From: Liolophura sinensis
Lineage: Eukaryota; Mollusca; Polyplacophora; Chitonida; Chitonidae
Length of the DNA: 64,000 nt
NCBI RefSeq assembly: GCF_032854445.1
Contig: NC_088299.1
Span: forward strand, 10,843,608-10,907,607
Direction: 5' to 3'
A program made the position numbers and the translations under genes. Below are positions 23,791 through 34,975 of the stretch, one piece after another (within the stretch, counting starts at the first letter, position 1; each line of letters starts with the position of its first letter). The notes under the pieces were generated by a model. The model had not been told where the DNA came from, ran no database searches, and worked only from the letters and a program-made list of their open reading frames with translations.

Positions 23791-25834
23791 AGAAGTCAGT
23801 TCGTCGACTTGAGGTGTTGTGGTTCCAAGTGTAACCTGGGGACCTGACTTTTACATGACAGCCACAGAAAAGTGTCGTCACCTAAATCGTTCACTGTTTA
23901 AAAGATTTCGTAAAGAGTCTAACCGATCAACAGAAAAAAATTCAAAATTCTTAATATAATTTTGAATATCTTCTTAGTTCTTACTAAGTCTAAATTCTGT
24001 ATTCAGCCACACGTAATTATAGATAATTAGGAATCAACCATATACACGCTAAATCTGTTTAAGAAATAATGATTTTATCTAGTCTTTTGTTGTTCATTTT
24101 AGTACAGTACATGTGGAAGACCTCAAATCTGAGAGAAAGGTGGCATAGTATATACTTTGTATTTCCCAGTGGGTCAAATTCTCCCTGGCACGTAAAAAGT
24201 GGGAGGGCCCTAGAATATCTGGGCCAATCCACACCTCATGTGATTCGTGTGTATCAAGACAAATCTTATTTTAGACTTTATAAAGCAGTCACTACAGTTC
24301 AGATTGCTTAGTGTTCATAAATTAAATTACCTTGATAGGGGTTTTCATTTAATCAACATACGACGAATTTTAAATGACCCAGAGGTTTGCAAGGCTGTGC
24401 ACGAAAGCCCCTATAAATCTCTTACCAATACACTAAACCACTAAACCGCCAACACTTCCAAGATGCGTTTACGCGAAAGCAGACAAAGATTGTGAGATGT
24501 CTGATTATACATGTGGTAGACACAGGTGTCAATCGTCGGATTTTGCTTACCATCCATGTAAACATGTCATAACTGGCCTCTTGCTATTGTGACCAATGAT
24601 GAGATGGGTCCGAGGTATAGAGAACTGAGAAACACAAAAGTGAGTGCTAATAAGGGAAATTGTCCTTTCGGTGCTTGAAAACTTTGCAAAAATGGTCTAA
24701 AAGAGAGAAGGTACAACTTTCAGTTCTTGACACTTGGTTTGACTCTAAGGTTTTGTATGCAATCCACTGTATTAGAGCTAATCCCATGTGACAGTTAAAC
24801 ACGCTGTACCACCAAACTTGTATCTACTCTCTTAACGAAGGCACTACAAGAAGTACAGTCATTTTTTTTAAAATACTGTTGTGCAGTAGCAAAAAATTCA
24901 GGCGTGAACTGTATGTGGTTTCTTAAAAACTCCAAACGTCCCACTGAAGAACTAGACGCTTAAATATAAGTACCATATAAGGATATCTCTACATGGGATT
25001 TCTCCATTCTCTATACTTCTATTCCTCACACAAATTGAATACATAAAATTTCATCACTAATTGTGCTGTGTTTAATACAATCGGGGGTGTACATATCTCA
25101 CATTGTAGCGTTTGTTAGATCCCATGTGTAGAGTGACGATTTCAACCAACGTCACAAGTTATTACTGCAAAAACCTGCGAATTATCTCTAGGATTATCTC
25201 TAGGCTAATTATTCAGTTACTTTGACAGTTCCTATTTTACTATAAACCGTCAAACTGCAGCGTTGTTTCAAAGTCGCAATTGTCATTCCACATCCACTTC
25301 GCTTATCTTTCCTGTAAAAGCTATTTTAACGACACACTGGATTATTTATGAATGTCATGTATGTATTTGTTCTGGGCTGAATAATGCAAAAAGAGTCAAC
25401 GTTTAGCTATTAAACGACAAGTAGTATAAAGGATACGGTAGTGGTCATAAAGTGGTTCTTTGGTACAATAGATGCGATTTATTGATTCACTCTTTTTTCA
25501 TGTACAAATATCACGCAGATATGAGTAAATACGAGTATCACCACTTATTGACGAAGCATTTAGCTTTCCAAATAGACACACAAAGATCACAAATGTTACA
25601 ACTGGGAGCGTATTGTGTCTGCGTGTTTATACTATGTACACAAATTCGCCTACCGATTCGTTTTGTTTGTCTGAACGATATAAAGAGGTTAACGGTTTGT
25701 GCTTGTTTAAATTTTCAATGGATCTTAGACAGTTAGGGTGGCACATGCTGCGTGGACCTATGTATACCTTTGTATACCAAGGATGACCTAAGATTCCTTT
25801 CACCTCGCCTTTACGATTCCTTTATTTCCTTGAT
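23791..25834. other. intergenic, no gene recognised
   Basis: About 2 kb, AT-rich. Short open frames (for example 24069-24311 and 25452-25736) have no recognisable domains or splice context and look like chance. Confidence 0.5.
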
Positions 25835-25996
25835 TAGTGTTTTACGTTGTTCTCAACAAAATTTCACTTATACCACGACGCCCAGCATTATGACAGGATA
25901 AAACCGGACAGAGCCCGCGGGAAAACCACGACCATCCCTAGATTCTGGATCATTGCGCCGCCCTTACATGCTAAGCCCCTCGGCCACGGAGGCGAA
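25835..25996 (-). mobile_element. tRNA-derived SINE with internal deletion
   Basis: GTGTTTTACGTTGTTCTC, CACGACGCCCAGCATTATGA, GGACAGAGCCCGCGGGAAAA, then directly GGATCATTGCGCC and GCTAAGCCCCTCGGCCACGG. The B-box half has been lost, joining the middle to the A-box end. Confidence 0.75.
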
Positions 25997-26789
25997 TATC
26001 GCTTGCATATTTCGCCGGAGGAAAAGTTCATCCCTTCAAGCGAAAAAATCCGCCTAGCTGTGTCCCAGGCTTTAGGTTTGGATTTGTAGTTTGGCATTTG
26101 TGTTTATACCATAGTATACGTTTAATTGCCACGCACCTGGCGATGTCAGTTTTTTCCTCTCGGATTATGCTTTCTAACTTCATCCAGTGAACCTAACCGC
26201 CTCATTATTCATGAAATACACAGGTGTGTTTGAGCACGGCCAGACAATAAACAAATTAACAAACACATGCAAATAATACTGCGGATGCTTCAAGGTGAGA
26301 AACGAAACTGGAACACCTGCTGTTTGTTATATAAAGCCTATGGCGCAGTTTGTTCCCTAGGTTATCTTACTGACTATTACGCCAATTAGGGCGGACATCA
26401 CACGCTCGCATGTTGTTTGATCGTACGCAGAAGATCTGGACGACAAAGCTGATACATCCAAGCCACACCCCACACGGCCCAACCACCCTCCCCACACCTT
26501 CCACCCCAACAAGAAATTTAAGAAATTGTTAACTTCCAAAACATTATAGGAAATTGTTTGAAAATGTTGGCATGTGTTGACAACAAAAAGTCTAACCTGC
26601 TAGTTTACGAGCTGACGAAGAAAAAACTGAAACCCCGTATGGAAGCCGGATGCGGGTCGAGCGAACGGTACCGTTCGAGGGGACACGAGGAGGCGAAGAA
26701 GGTACCGATCGCGCGCAAATAGTTTGAAGATCTGTTTCTCAGTCGCGCTTTGATTGCAACCGACACTTTTCCGCAACATATAATATGCA
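25997..26789. other. intergenic, no gene recognised
   Basis: Contains a perfect 16-base palindrome, CGAACGGTACCGTTCG, at 26662-26677 in a locally GC-rich stretch. No gene seen. Confidence 0.5.
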
Positions 26790-26935
26790 TTATAAGAGAC
26801 TTACAGCATGAAATTAAAAAACCAGACGGCAGAGTAATAGGTGGCAAGTGGTCATTCGTAATAGGCCTACTGCCTCTTGTGTAGGCTAGGATTTTATTCC
26901 AACTATTCATGTTCTGCGCCTGGCTTCACAACCCC
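26790..26935 (-). repeat. dispersed repeat family X, copy 4
   Basis: The minus strand has GAACATGAATAGTTGGAATA, TGACCACTTGCCACCTATTA and GTCTGGTTTTTTAATTTC, aligning with 7440-7290 over the whole length. It is the only copy outside the 7-20 kb interval. Confidence 0.55.
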
Positions 26936-27104
26936 GGTCTAAAGCTGATTTAACTCGTATAAAGAACAGCATAAATGCGCTAATACTTACTGAAATTAGA
27001 AAATCATCGAAACATTTTGTCTTATTGTAGCCTAGGCATCCATGCTACCAGTGATCGATTATGTGCGAGCGATATACAAGCTAAAACTACATACATTCTT
27101 GTAT

Positions 27105-27245
27105 TAAGACACTCTGTTATACTGTGAAGTACTTAATTTTCGCGTGGAACTAATTTTCGCGGATTTCGCCGTCAATAATTTACCGCGACAAATAATTCCA
27201 GCGAAAAAAATATCCAAATTTGAATCATATACTACAGGTAGTATA
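27105..27245. mobile_element. possible MITE-like repeat
   Basis: TACTGTGAAGTACTTAATTT, followed by TCGCG-rich sequence (AATTTTCGCGG, TTACCGCGACAAAT). I recall such tcgcg-rich short repeats as dispersed elements in marine invertebrates. Terminal repeats are weak (TTATACT at both ends), so support is limited. Confidence 0.35.
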
Positions 27246-28104
27246 ATAATGAAGTGAAATCTTTGCCAGGGTGACGGGGGTTGCGCTAAGAAAGCCCGAC
27301 GGGCCAGCTAACTTTTTTATCAGCAGGGATGAGAAATTATGGTTTAAATATATACAAACTCTGGTACTAAGGCTTGGTGGGTATAAAACAAAGTGGGAAC
27401 TTATGCGTCTTTAGTTTGATCAATCTTCGCTATAACCGTAGAGTGAAAGAAAAGTAGATACCAGCACGTGCCGGCTTCTGATGAATGTCGCTCTGATACA
27501 CGCTATCCCATTGGCTGTGTCTCTCCTGTGGTCCAATGAGTGAGCTTCTAACAAACTGGGAACTGTGTACAACAACACAATGGCCGTTTGACAGCTACGG
27601 CGAAACAAAGGAGGATTAAAGCCACTCATGATGATACCTGTTTGACGCGCTTGAATATAAGCGGTATATATGTGGTACATCCAAAACGTATAATCCCTAA
27701 TAACGATAATACTGTTCACTGATATCCTTGGCAAATCTTCTGCACGATAAGATTTAATATTTTAGGTGCGTTTTGGTGACGCGACGGCTAAATTCACCTA
27801 TCTAAAGAGACCTATGCAATATGTATGGGTATCTGCCCCAATGCCCCACTTCCCCCTCCCCGTTTAAGCATTAACAAAGCCATACTCAATTGTTGAAATA
27901 TAGATGGACGAGCTGTGACGTACTCTCCCACTATTTAGCAACCAATGATCCGGATCACAAAAAGATTTATCCAGCATGTTATATATTGTCAGTTTACGCA
28001 GAAAGCAGTAAAAGCTTCTCCCCTATCGGGCGAAATTATAAATTATCGCTCAAGTAAACATGACGATTTTCTTTCCGGACAAAATTCTGCAATCGAGCCT
28101 TCCA
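27246..28104. other. intergenic, no gene recognised
   Basis: A 104-codon open frame on the minus strand (27734-27420) has no recognisable domain. Nothing else seen. Confidence 0.5.
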
Positions 28105-28347
28105 TCGAGTATTTCACTTGTACGACAGCGGCCAACATTATGGTGTTTGGAAACCGGGCCAGAGCCCGTTGGAAATCCACGACTATCCGCATGTTGATGA
28201 CAGACCTACCCACGTACGACCGGAGAGGAAGCCCGTATGAACTGGACTTGAACTTAGAACACTTGAACACAGCGACAGCATTGGTGGGAGGCTCATGGGT
28301 CATTTCGACGTGATGGCGTGCTAACCCCTCGGTCAGTGAGGCCCCAC
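28105..28347 (-). mobile_element. tRNA-derived SINE, near-complete, 3' tail missing
   Basis: Reverse-orientation copy from ATTTCACTTGTACGACAGCG through CGTACGACCGGAGAGGAAGC and GAACTGGACTTGAACTTAGA to the A-box end CCTCGGTCAGTGAGGCCCC. A short duplication in the B-box area (GAACTTAGAACACTTGAACA) is specific to this copy. Confidence 0.8.
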
Positions 28348-29583
28348 TTTTAATTGAGGCTACATGTTTATTTGATAGTCTGTCCGTTTAAAGTAACATG
28401 AAGATCAACCATTTTATTTCAACTGCTTTTAGTTACATCATAATAAAAAAAAATTCTTTGGTTATTTATAGTAAAAAAAGACAAACTGGCAAAGACGACA
28501 ACTATTTTATTTGCTCGCAACTAAAACTTATATCCGTCTGTTTTTATTAAAGTACAGGATTTTACAAGTTTTACCATATGTGGGTGATTGTTTGATATGT
28601 GGGTGGACTGATCATCCATGCCGTGCCCCTCAGACCCACCCCAACTCACCGCATATTTACTCCTGGGATATTCCAAGATGCTATTTATTAAGATGACACA
28701 CCGAGGTGGTGGGGCTCCCATATCGAAACCACTTAAATAATTGCATAGCACCATGCATGCAGGAAAAGCTAACTCGACTGAGTGTATTGCAGGACTCAAT
28801 AGAGCATGGGGCAGTATAAAGGGTGACAAATGGGTATCCCATGCATAAAACAGGTTACTGGGTATTACAGTTCAGAAATGCAAGACAATAGTCATTAGTA
28901 TTGTGATGTACGCGTATTGCTTATGTGGTGCTATACGTACATACCTTACTTTGATCAGATCATTCGTTAAAAGTATTGGGATGAATAGCGTCAGATGAAG
29001 CAGCACATGAAACAGAATCTTTCATATGTATAACGAGTGACATTAAAGGAATCGTGTATAGTTTATTTGCTATATGGCGAAACAGTATACAGCACCTCTG
29101 GATACGTTAATATATGCGTATAAGCGGGCTAAACTAACCTGTAGTATGTGCATATATTTTTCACTCAAATCTATAATATTTAAAGCGGGTAGGCATTCTA
29201 ATTCCAAACATATTACTTAAGTCTTAGTTTATTATGGGTGTAAAAAATATTAGGCGGACCATTAGATACGTAGACAACAAATTTACACTGGTTCTTTACG
29301 ACATCTTAAAGTCAGTCGGGCACATTTGAACATGCGAGAAGTGGATTACCGTTAAACGTTCGATATTACACTATTGTAAATTATTTTCTGAGGACCGAAC
29401 AAAATGTGTTCACATGGAACTGCCCTGCATTTGGAAATCCAAGCCCGAAATGAACAGTTAAGCCTTCTTGTGAAGGTATTGTGACCAGCTACATACTGAT
29501 AATCCTGTTTATTATTAAACGAGTTACAGACAAGCTGTGTACACACGTGTAGTGACCAAGTGTAAAATACTTAAAAATAGTTT
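28348..29583. other. intergenic, no gene recognised
   Basis: About 1.2 kb, AT-rich. No coding homology and no repeat seen elsewhere in the window. Confidence 0.5.
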
Positions 29584-29838
29584 AATGGCGTAAACAAAGC
29601 ACCGTGTCAGTAAACAAAGGCATGTACTGCGATTGGGTGGGGACGTCATGCCGAGTGACTTTGGCTTTACGTTCAGCACATAGGGACAAGCTAAGCACTG
29701 TGGGGCTAATTGACCCTCGGCGTATAATGGCGTAAACAAAGCACCGTGTCAGTAAACAAATGCATGTGCTGCGATTGGGTGGGGACGTCATGCCGAGTGA
29801 CATAGGGACAGCACATAGGGACAAGCTAAGCACTGTTT
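29584..29838. repeat. two-copy tandem repeat (142 and 113 bp)
   Basis: AATGGCGTAAACAAAGCACC begins both units (29584 and 29726). Each contains GATTGGGTGGGGACGTCATG and ends near GGGACAAGCTAAGCACTGT. The second unit lacks the GGCTTTACGTTC stretch of the first. Confidence 0.9.
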
Positions 29839-30088
29839 GATCATACTGGGCTTGTTCCGTGCCATTGGCAAAGGACTATGCAAACATGTCGGTATTGGGG
29901 CAAGATGATTTCAACGTCATATGATTGACCCTTTATAGAAATGATAAAGTACGTTAAACTGAAAGCAAATTTCTATGAAGCTCTCAACATTTTTTTCTAA
30001 TTTTTTAAAGTTAAAATCGCCACTGGGCATTGGTGGTTGTGAATGGCAAATTACTATTCCATGGGATTTAGAGAACTACATATATTCT

Positions 30089-30357
30089 GGGGGCCTCCGT
30101 GGCTCAGTTGGTAAGCGCGCGAGCACAGCGTAATGGCCCAGGAGTCTCCCACCAATGCGGTCGCTGTGAGTTCAAGTCTAGCTCATGCTGGCTTCCTCTC
30201 CGGCCGTACGTGGAAAAGTCTGTCAGCAAGCTGCGGATGGGCGTGGGCTTCCCCCAGGCTCTGCCCCGTTTCCTCCCACCATGATGCTGGTCGCCGTCGT
30301 ATAAGTGAAATATTCTTGAGTGCGGCGTAAAACACCAATCGAATAAATAAATAAATT
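30089..30357 (+). mobile_element. tRNA-derived SINE, full-length reference copy
   Basis: Head GGGGGCCTCCGTGGCTCAGT contains an A-box (TGGCTCAGTTGG). A B-box-like GAGTTCAAGTC follows about 65 bases on. Then come the body (CCGGCCGTACGTGGAAAAG, CCCCGTTTCCTCCCACCATG) and the conserved 3' block GTCGTATAAGTGAAATATTC, TTGAGTGCGGCGTAAAACAC, ending CAATCGAATAAATAAATAAA. Pol III promoter layout and an A-rich simple tail identify a SINE. It may belong to one of the named metazoan superfamilies (V-SINE, MetaSINE), but I cannot decide which. Confidence 0.88.
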
Positions 30358-30841
30358 CCGTGACCATATACGTGAGTTCGAAACCAGCTCATGCTGCTTC
30401 ATCAGTTTCGGCTCTTCGTTTGTAATTTTGTCAGGAACCCGATGGTGAAGAGTGTCGATTTCCCTCAAATCTATTAGGTTTTCATTTCCTATAAACCTGG
30501 CTGTATTGAATACTTATATTGCACAAGTAGCCCGCATGCCAACAAAATTCATGGCACTATTTATTTGTCTGACTACAGTGGCTAATCTTTAGCCAGTAAG
30601 CCCTGTTACGAGGATTTTGCGTGTTTAGTACAACCGATATCCGGAAGGATGTCACTTTACACGGGATATTTGCACGGACGAGTGTTATTTGTGTTGACGC
30701 GTACGTACTAAGGCATTCCAACATAATAATTTATGGGGAACTTTGTACTCTCAACAAATATTCTCTTAATTTTACAGACAGTCTGTGGTCCGAGTGATGC
30801 TAGTGTGGAGTCTAATGTTCAAACTTCCAACTTCGGACACT

Positions 30842-31003
30842 CGCCGCCATCGTATAAGCGAAAAAGTCTTTAGTATGACATTAAACAAAGATAAATCAAT
30901 CAACATTTTCACCCCAGTCCATATACACTTTAGGCCTTCGTCGTATGAGTGAAATATTCTTGAGTACGACGCAAAACACCAATCGAATAAATAAATAAAT
31001 AAA
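30842..31003 (+). repeat. two SINE 3' tails in tandem
   Basis: CGCCATCGTATAAGCGAAA... (30842-30900) and CGTCGTATGAGTGAAATATT...AACACCAATCGAATAAATA (30945-31003) are two diverged 3' ends of the same SINE about 100 bases apart, without their 5' parts. Confidence 0.65.
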
Positions 31004-31191
31004 ACATTTAAATTGATATGCACCTTAAGTGCATAAATTACACTTTGACTCGCTGTCTATGTGCAAATGCAAATACATAAATATACACTTCAGAGTTTTA
31101 TCGACGCTAATGATAAAAACATAAAATTCAAGGTGAAGCATAAAAAAACAAAACATTTATTCAGATGACATGTATCTGTACTGTATATACG

Positions 31192-31244
<53 letters not shown>
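31192..31244. repeat. (TA)n microsatellite
   Basis: About 26 uninterrupted TA units. Confidence 0.97.
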
Positions 31245-31247
<3 letters not shown>

Positions 31248-32053
31248 AAGATGAGAGTTAACATTTCAACAAATTTATGCGGCAACAGAATGAGAAAGTT
31301 ACAGCAAATTTATGTAGCAAAGGTAAGGAAATTACAGCAAATTATACAGATTGGTATCCAATAAAGAAATCCGACTATACAGAAAAAGACTAAATGAGTA
31401 CATCTGTGCACGCGATACACTTGATGACAGTTGCAGATCACTTAGTCCGAGATTGCTCTGGAGTTGGGCTTGGGGTCATCCTTGGCCATACATAAGTTTT
31501 GCCAATCCTGCCGTCAGAGTAATCTCGAAGAATAGGAATAGGCTTCGGAAAATATCTTTAACAAACAGGTGAGGTAACATTTGTTCCTCACACCCTGATC
31601 ATCAACCGTAGTAACCATTTCTTGGTGTTTCCCTTGCACTTTTCGAACACTTTTTTCCCAAGTAATCAGCTAAGTTTAAGGATTTATTTTTTTATATAAT
31701 ATTCAGTGTTCAGTTGAAGATGCAGTTTGGAAGAGCGAATTGCCGGATTCTCACGTCTCGATGAAACTCGTATTAAATTTGTTTTTCTATATGATCGTGA
31801 CATTTTGGGAGACATAATTAATATTCAATTATGTGCATGACACAATTAATATTTAAAGATGTGCATGTAGTGTACATGTACTGTAAAGCATGCATGTTCA
31901 GTAATATGTCAGTTAGATAATATGTTGATATGCCCACCAACTAACGCATTGACAGAAACATGTCCGGTAGAACTTTCAGTGACATCCAGTGAGTTACTTC
32001 CAGTGGCATGTCCAAATTATTCATAGTGACATGTCCAATGGTGGTACGCAGGT
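31245..32053. other. no gene recognised; probable 3' flank of the small membrane-protein gene
   Basis: Holds the likely 3' UTR of the minus-strand gene at 32054-32332. Imperfect repeats of GTGACATGTCC/AGTGACATCCAGTG occur at 31959-32041. A minus-strand AATAAA lies near 31683. Confidence 0.4.
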
Positions 32054-32332
32054 TTACAAATATGGTACCTTCACTCCGTCCTCGTTGTATCCTTCCAGAT
32101 ACTGGTAACTGTTGCCAAATTGCGGACTCTGTACCTCCACTTGGTGCGCTGGTTTGCATACCCTTTTCAACTGGATTCTGATTTCATTCTTGGCCATAAA
32201 AAGAAGGACAATGATGATGAGAAAGAAAACTCCGATAATAAAGCCCATGACGACGTAACCGGCTTCCACTCTATGCTGATACTCTTCTTCAGGCTGCAGA
32301 TAGTCTAACGTCACATTCGCCATCTTGTCCAT
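32054..32332 (-). CDS. small single-pass membrane protein, 92 aa, family unknown
   Basis: The start ATG follows an in-frame TAG, and a second ATG two codons on has a strong context (AAGATGGCG). The N-terminal 23 residues are acidic and contain an NVT glycosylation site. One hydrophobic helix (about 25-48: AGYVVMGFIIGVFFL then IIIVLLFMA) is followed by the basic KNEIRIQLKRVCK. By the positive-inside rule the N-terminus is outside and the 45-residue tail inside. The tail ends with YQYLEGYNEDGVKVPYL, rich in Tyr, possibly a sorting or docking tail. There is no signal peptide. The layout and the YVVM...FF pattern recall KCNE-type potassium-channel subunits, but that resemblance is weak and I do not assign it. 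No introns within the frame. It could also be a final exon or a chance frame, though codon choice and topology argue for a gene. Confidence 0.55.
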   Translation of the reverse strand: MDKMANVTLDYLQPEEEYQHRVEAGYVVMGFIIGVFFLIIIVLLFMAKNEIRIQLKRVCKPAHQVEVQSPQFGNSYQYLEGYNEDGVKVPYL

Positions 32333-33429
32333 CCTTGGAAATCCTAGTCTGTTCGTTAAGCCTCCTGAAAACTACAATGTGGCTTGGAACAATTCCGCAA
32401 CGACGTTTACTGTCGATTTTTCTGGGTGAATGGTGTTTGAATTAAGGCAGTAAATGTTCAACTTGATAGTTGTATGACAATGACCAAGAGTTACACACTG
32501 TCCAGTTGATTGCACACTCTTTACAAGCTTCAAACGGCAATTTTCCGCCAAATTGAAGGGTAATGTAAGTCTATTTCTGGATGCTTGAACACTCTTATCT
32601 ATCTAGTCTAGCTTTCCGTACAGAGCCCTATGAAGTGTAGAACAGATTTCCGTATCACCGCATGCGCGTCGAAACTGGATCCACGCATATCACTTTAAAG
32701 CCAAACCTTGTTTATGAGTGATTCACGGACATGTTATACTGCGCGTTTAATAATAGGGCTATAGCGGTAACATATGCTGGCTTTTGTTCAACGTTCTCTG
32801 CATGTTTTTCTTCGCAACCTGTCTCCCAAAGTGGATTCTCTGCATGGACAATGCCAGGAAACAAGCAGGACGTATGTCTACGCCCTATACCCTATTTAAC
32901 TATGTTCTCATCACTGCACCTGTGTTGTTTTACAAATCGGAGCTATAAAAACAAAGTCATAAGGCATGGAGCAGTAGTACTTAAATCATACCTTAGGATA
33001 CCTTGCAAACAAAAGGTTGACAGACAAAATATACTAGTATATGGTGTCTGGAAATATTCGCTGTATTCATGCATTCCCATATATAGGAAATGAATACAAA
33101 CAACTTATATGTTTTATATAACAAAATGTATACAAGTCGTCACATAGTGGAATCGTGTCATTTTGACATGCATTTACACCTTACTTGCCTTGAAGAATAC
33201 TTGTTTATATAATGAAATAATAATAGTGAAAAATATGTACCTGTATATATAACATTTCAGTTTTTATCCCATACGTAAACCATATTCTTCGGAAAAGTGA
33301 ATCAGGTTTACATTTCGTCAGTAACACTCATATTCAATTCAAACAAATGTTCGATAGTTTTCATCATTCGCTATATGAACATTGCATATAGGTATGCTTA
33401 TATATATGCGTGCTTTACACTAAAAAAAA
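32333..33429. other. no gene recognised
   Basis: Presumed 5' flank of the small membrane-protein gene. A plus-strand open frame at 32731-33093 has no recognisable domain. Confidence 0.45.
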
Positions 33430-33674
33430 TTAATCTGTTAATTCAACAGAAAAACTGTTGTCTGAGTGATATATTTGCTAGAATGTATTCTGCTGTTGCA
33501 GCAAACTGTTCTGAAATTGTTAAATATATCACACATATTCTATTAATTCGACATAAAGATTCTATTAGACGAATAGGATATTATGTTGAATATGACAGAA
33601 TATTATTTTATAATAACAGAATACATTATAGCATCACTCAGACAACAGACTTTCTGTTAAAATTAACAATAAAT
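33430..33674. mobile_element. MITE-like element with long terminal inverted repeats
   Basis: The left end, TTAATCTGTTAATTCAACAG then AAAAACTGTTGTCTGAGTGA, is matched by the inverted right end CACTCAGACAACAGACTTTC then TGTTAAAATTAACAATAA. The inverted arms are about 50 bases, the element is about 245 bases, AT-rich and without coding capacity. A diverged relative is at 8764-8962. Confidence 0.78.
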
Positions 33675-33819
33675 TTTTTTTTCGTGTTGCGACAACTAGG
33701 GCATACTTACAGGAAAAAGATACTGGTCCCTGCGGTTATTTTTGCTGGAAAAACTACAAAACGTAATTCTAGAGCAGTGAGCATTTTTGTACCTAATTCT
33801 GCTTTTAAACCATGGTGAG

Positions 33820-33912
33820 GTTTCTTCCCACGTATACCACCGAAGAGGTGAACTCACAGTGACCACACTCACTGTCCTGCGCTAGCACGCTAACCACTTG
33901 GTCATGGAGGCT
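33820..33912 (-). mobile_element. SINE fragment (tRNA-like head)
   Basis: GGTTTCTTCCCACGTATACC, GGTGAACTCACAGTGACCAC, CTGCGCTAGCACGCTAACC and TTGGTCATGGAGGC correspond to the A/B-box half of the main SINE in reverse orientation. Confidence 0.65.
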
Positions 33913-34065
33913 GGCGAGGACCATACTATATCAAGGGTCAGGCCCAATAAAAGTGTGCAAGAAAGAAGAATCTGCACATTCTATGCCCCAGTCGTGCTTT
34001 GAAAGCATGTGCCCTTGTCCTTGTGTCCTTGCGGTTAAATGGTTCAGTACATGGACCTACCCATT

Positions 34066-34322
34066 TATTTATTTATTTGATTGGTATTTTACGCCGTACT
34101 CAAGAATATTTCATTTATACGACATCGACCAGCATTGTGGTGCGAGGAAGCCGGGCAGAGCCCAAGGGAAACACACGATCATCCGCTGGTGGCTGGCAAA
34201 CATTTACACACTACAGACAGAGAGGAAGCCAGCATGAGCTGGACTTGAACTCACAGCGATCGCATTGGTGAGAAGCTCCTGGGTCATTGCGCCCCGCTGG
34301 AACGCTAACCACCTCTGCCCCT
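34066..34322 (-). mobile_element. tRNA-derived SINE, near full-length
   Basis: TATTTATTTGATTGGTATTT, TACGCCGTACTCAAGAATAT, CGGGCAGAGCCCAAGGGAAA, AGCTGGACTTGAACTCACAG, then CATTGCGCCCCGCTGGAACG. The whole family structure is present in reverse orientation; the tRNA-like head is degenerate. Confidence 0.85.
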
Positions 34323-34377
34323 TCCCTGTGCTAACAGCACATGTTGAGTGTCTGGTTTATGTGAATTACAAACAATG

Positions 34378-34465
34378 GCTAGCGTGACTGACGCCATAAC
34401 TGCATTGCATCTATCTCTCACACTAGCTAATCAGAATCGATTCTGTATTCCTCTTATTAGTTATT
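34378..34465 (-). repeat. dispersed repeat around CAGAATCGATTCTG, copy 1
   Basis: The minus strand reads GGAATACAGAATCGATTCTG then ATTAGCTAGTGTGAGAGATA. The same order of blocks is on the plus strand at 37070-37150. The core CAGAATCGATTCTG is itself palindromic. Confidence 0.5.
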
Positions 34466-34884
34466 TAAATTTCAAATAGGCCTAACTTTAAAACTGTTTC
34501 TTACGTAAGAAAGTCCAAATTTTGCTTGACAGTTTAAATTCTGGATAAGTTATTCTACAACAAATTTCAGCTAAAATGACAGAAAGGAACATACCAAGTA
34601 TAATGACTGAAGTTTTGACTATAGTCTGTTTCTTTTAGAGAGTCGCCTATATTTAGCTCTCTGTAAAATCAGTCATACTCGCTACCAAAATTGCCTATAG
34701 TCCATGACACGTAACAATACAAGCTCTACACATGGATACGTTAGGAGTCTATATTATTGCAAGGAAAATGAAGCTAGAACACTTTTTATAATTCATAATG
34801 TTAAACTCCATAAGCTAGGTTTCGATGGAAAGAACCCATTGCCTCGGGTAATTATTAAAAAACCAGTGGCATGTGACTCTGACG

Positions 34885-34975
34885 TCTTCCCTCGGGATTT
34901 GCCCAGTTTCCTCCCATTACAACGTTGGTCGCTGTCGTATAAGTGAAATATTCTTGATTACGGCGTAAACCAACG
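34885..34975 (+). repeat. SINE 3' part
   Basis: TCTTCCCTCGGGATTTGCCC, AGTTTCCTCCCATTACAACG, GTCGCTGTCGTATAAGTGAA, ATATTCTTGATTACGGCG: the right half of the main SINE, lacking its A-rich tail. Confidence 0.7.

Noticed and set aside
30089-30180. tRNA gene (GGGCCTCCGTGGCTCAG... with A and B boxes)
   Set aside because: No acceptor stem or anticodon arm that folds; the sequence is the head of a multicopy SINE.
31959-32041. p53-like half-sites (GGACATGTT-type) in imperfect repeats
   Set aside because: Only one of about three sites fits the ten-base half-site fully and spacing is irregular; not enough to call a response element.
33297-33818. 173-codon plus-strand open frame
   Set aside because: It runs through a palindromic MITE and low-complexity AT-rich sequence. 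No protein similarity recognised.
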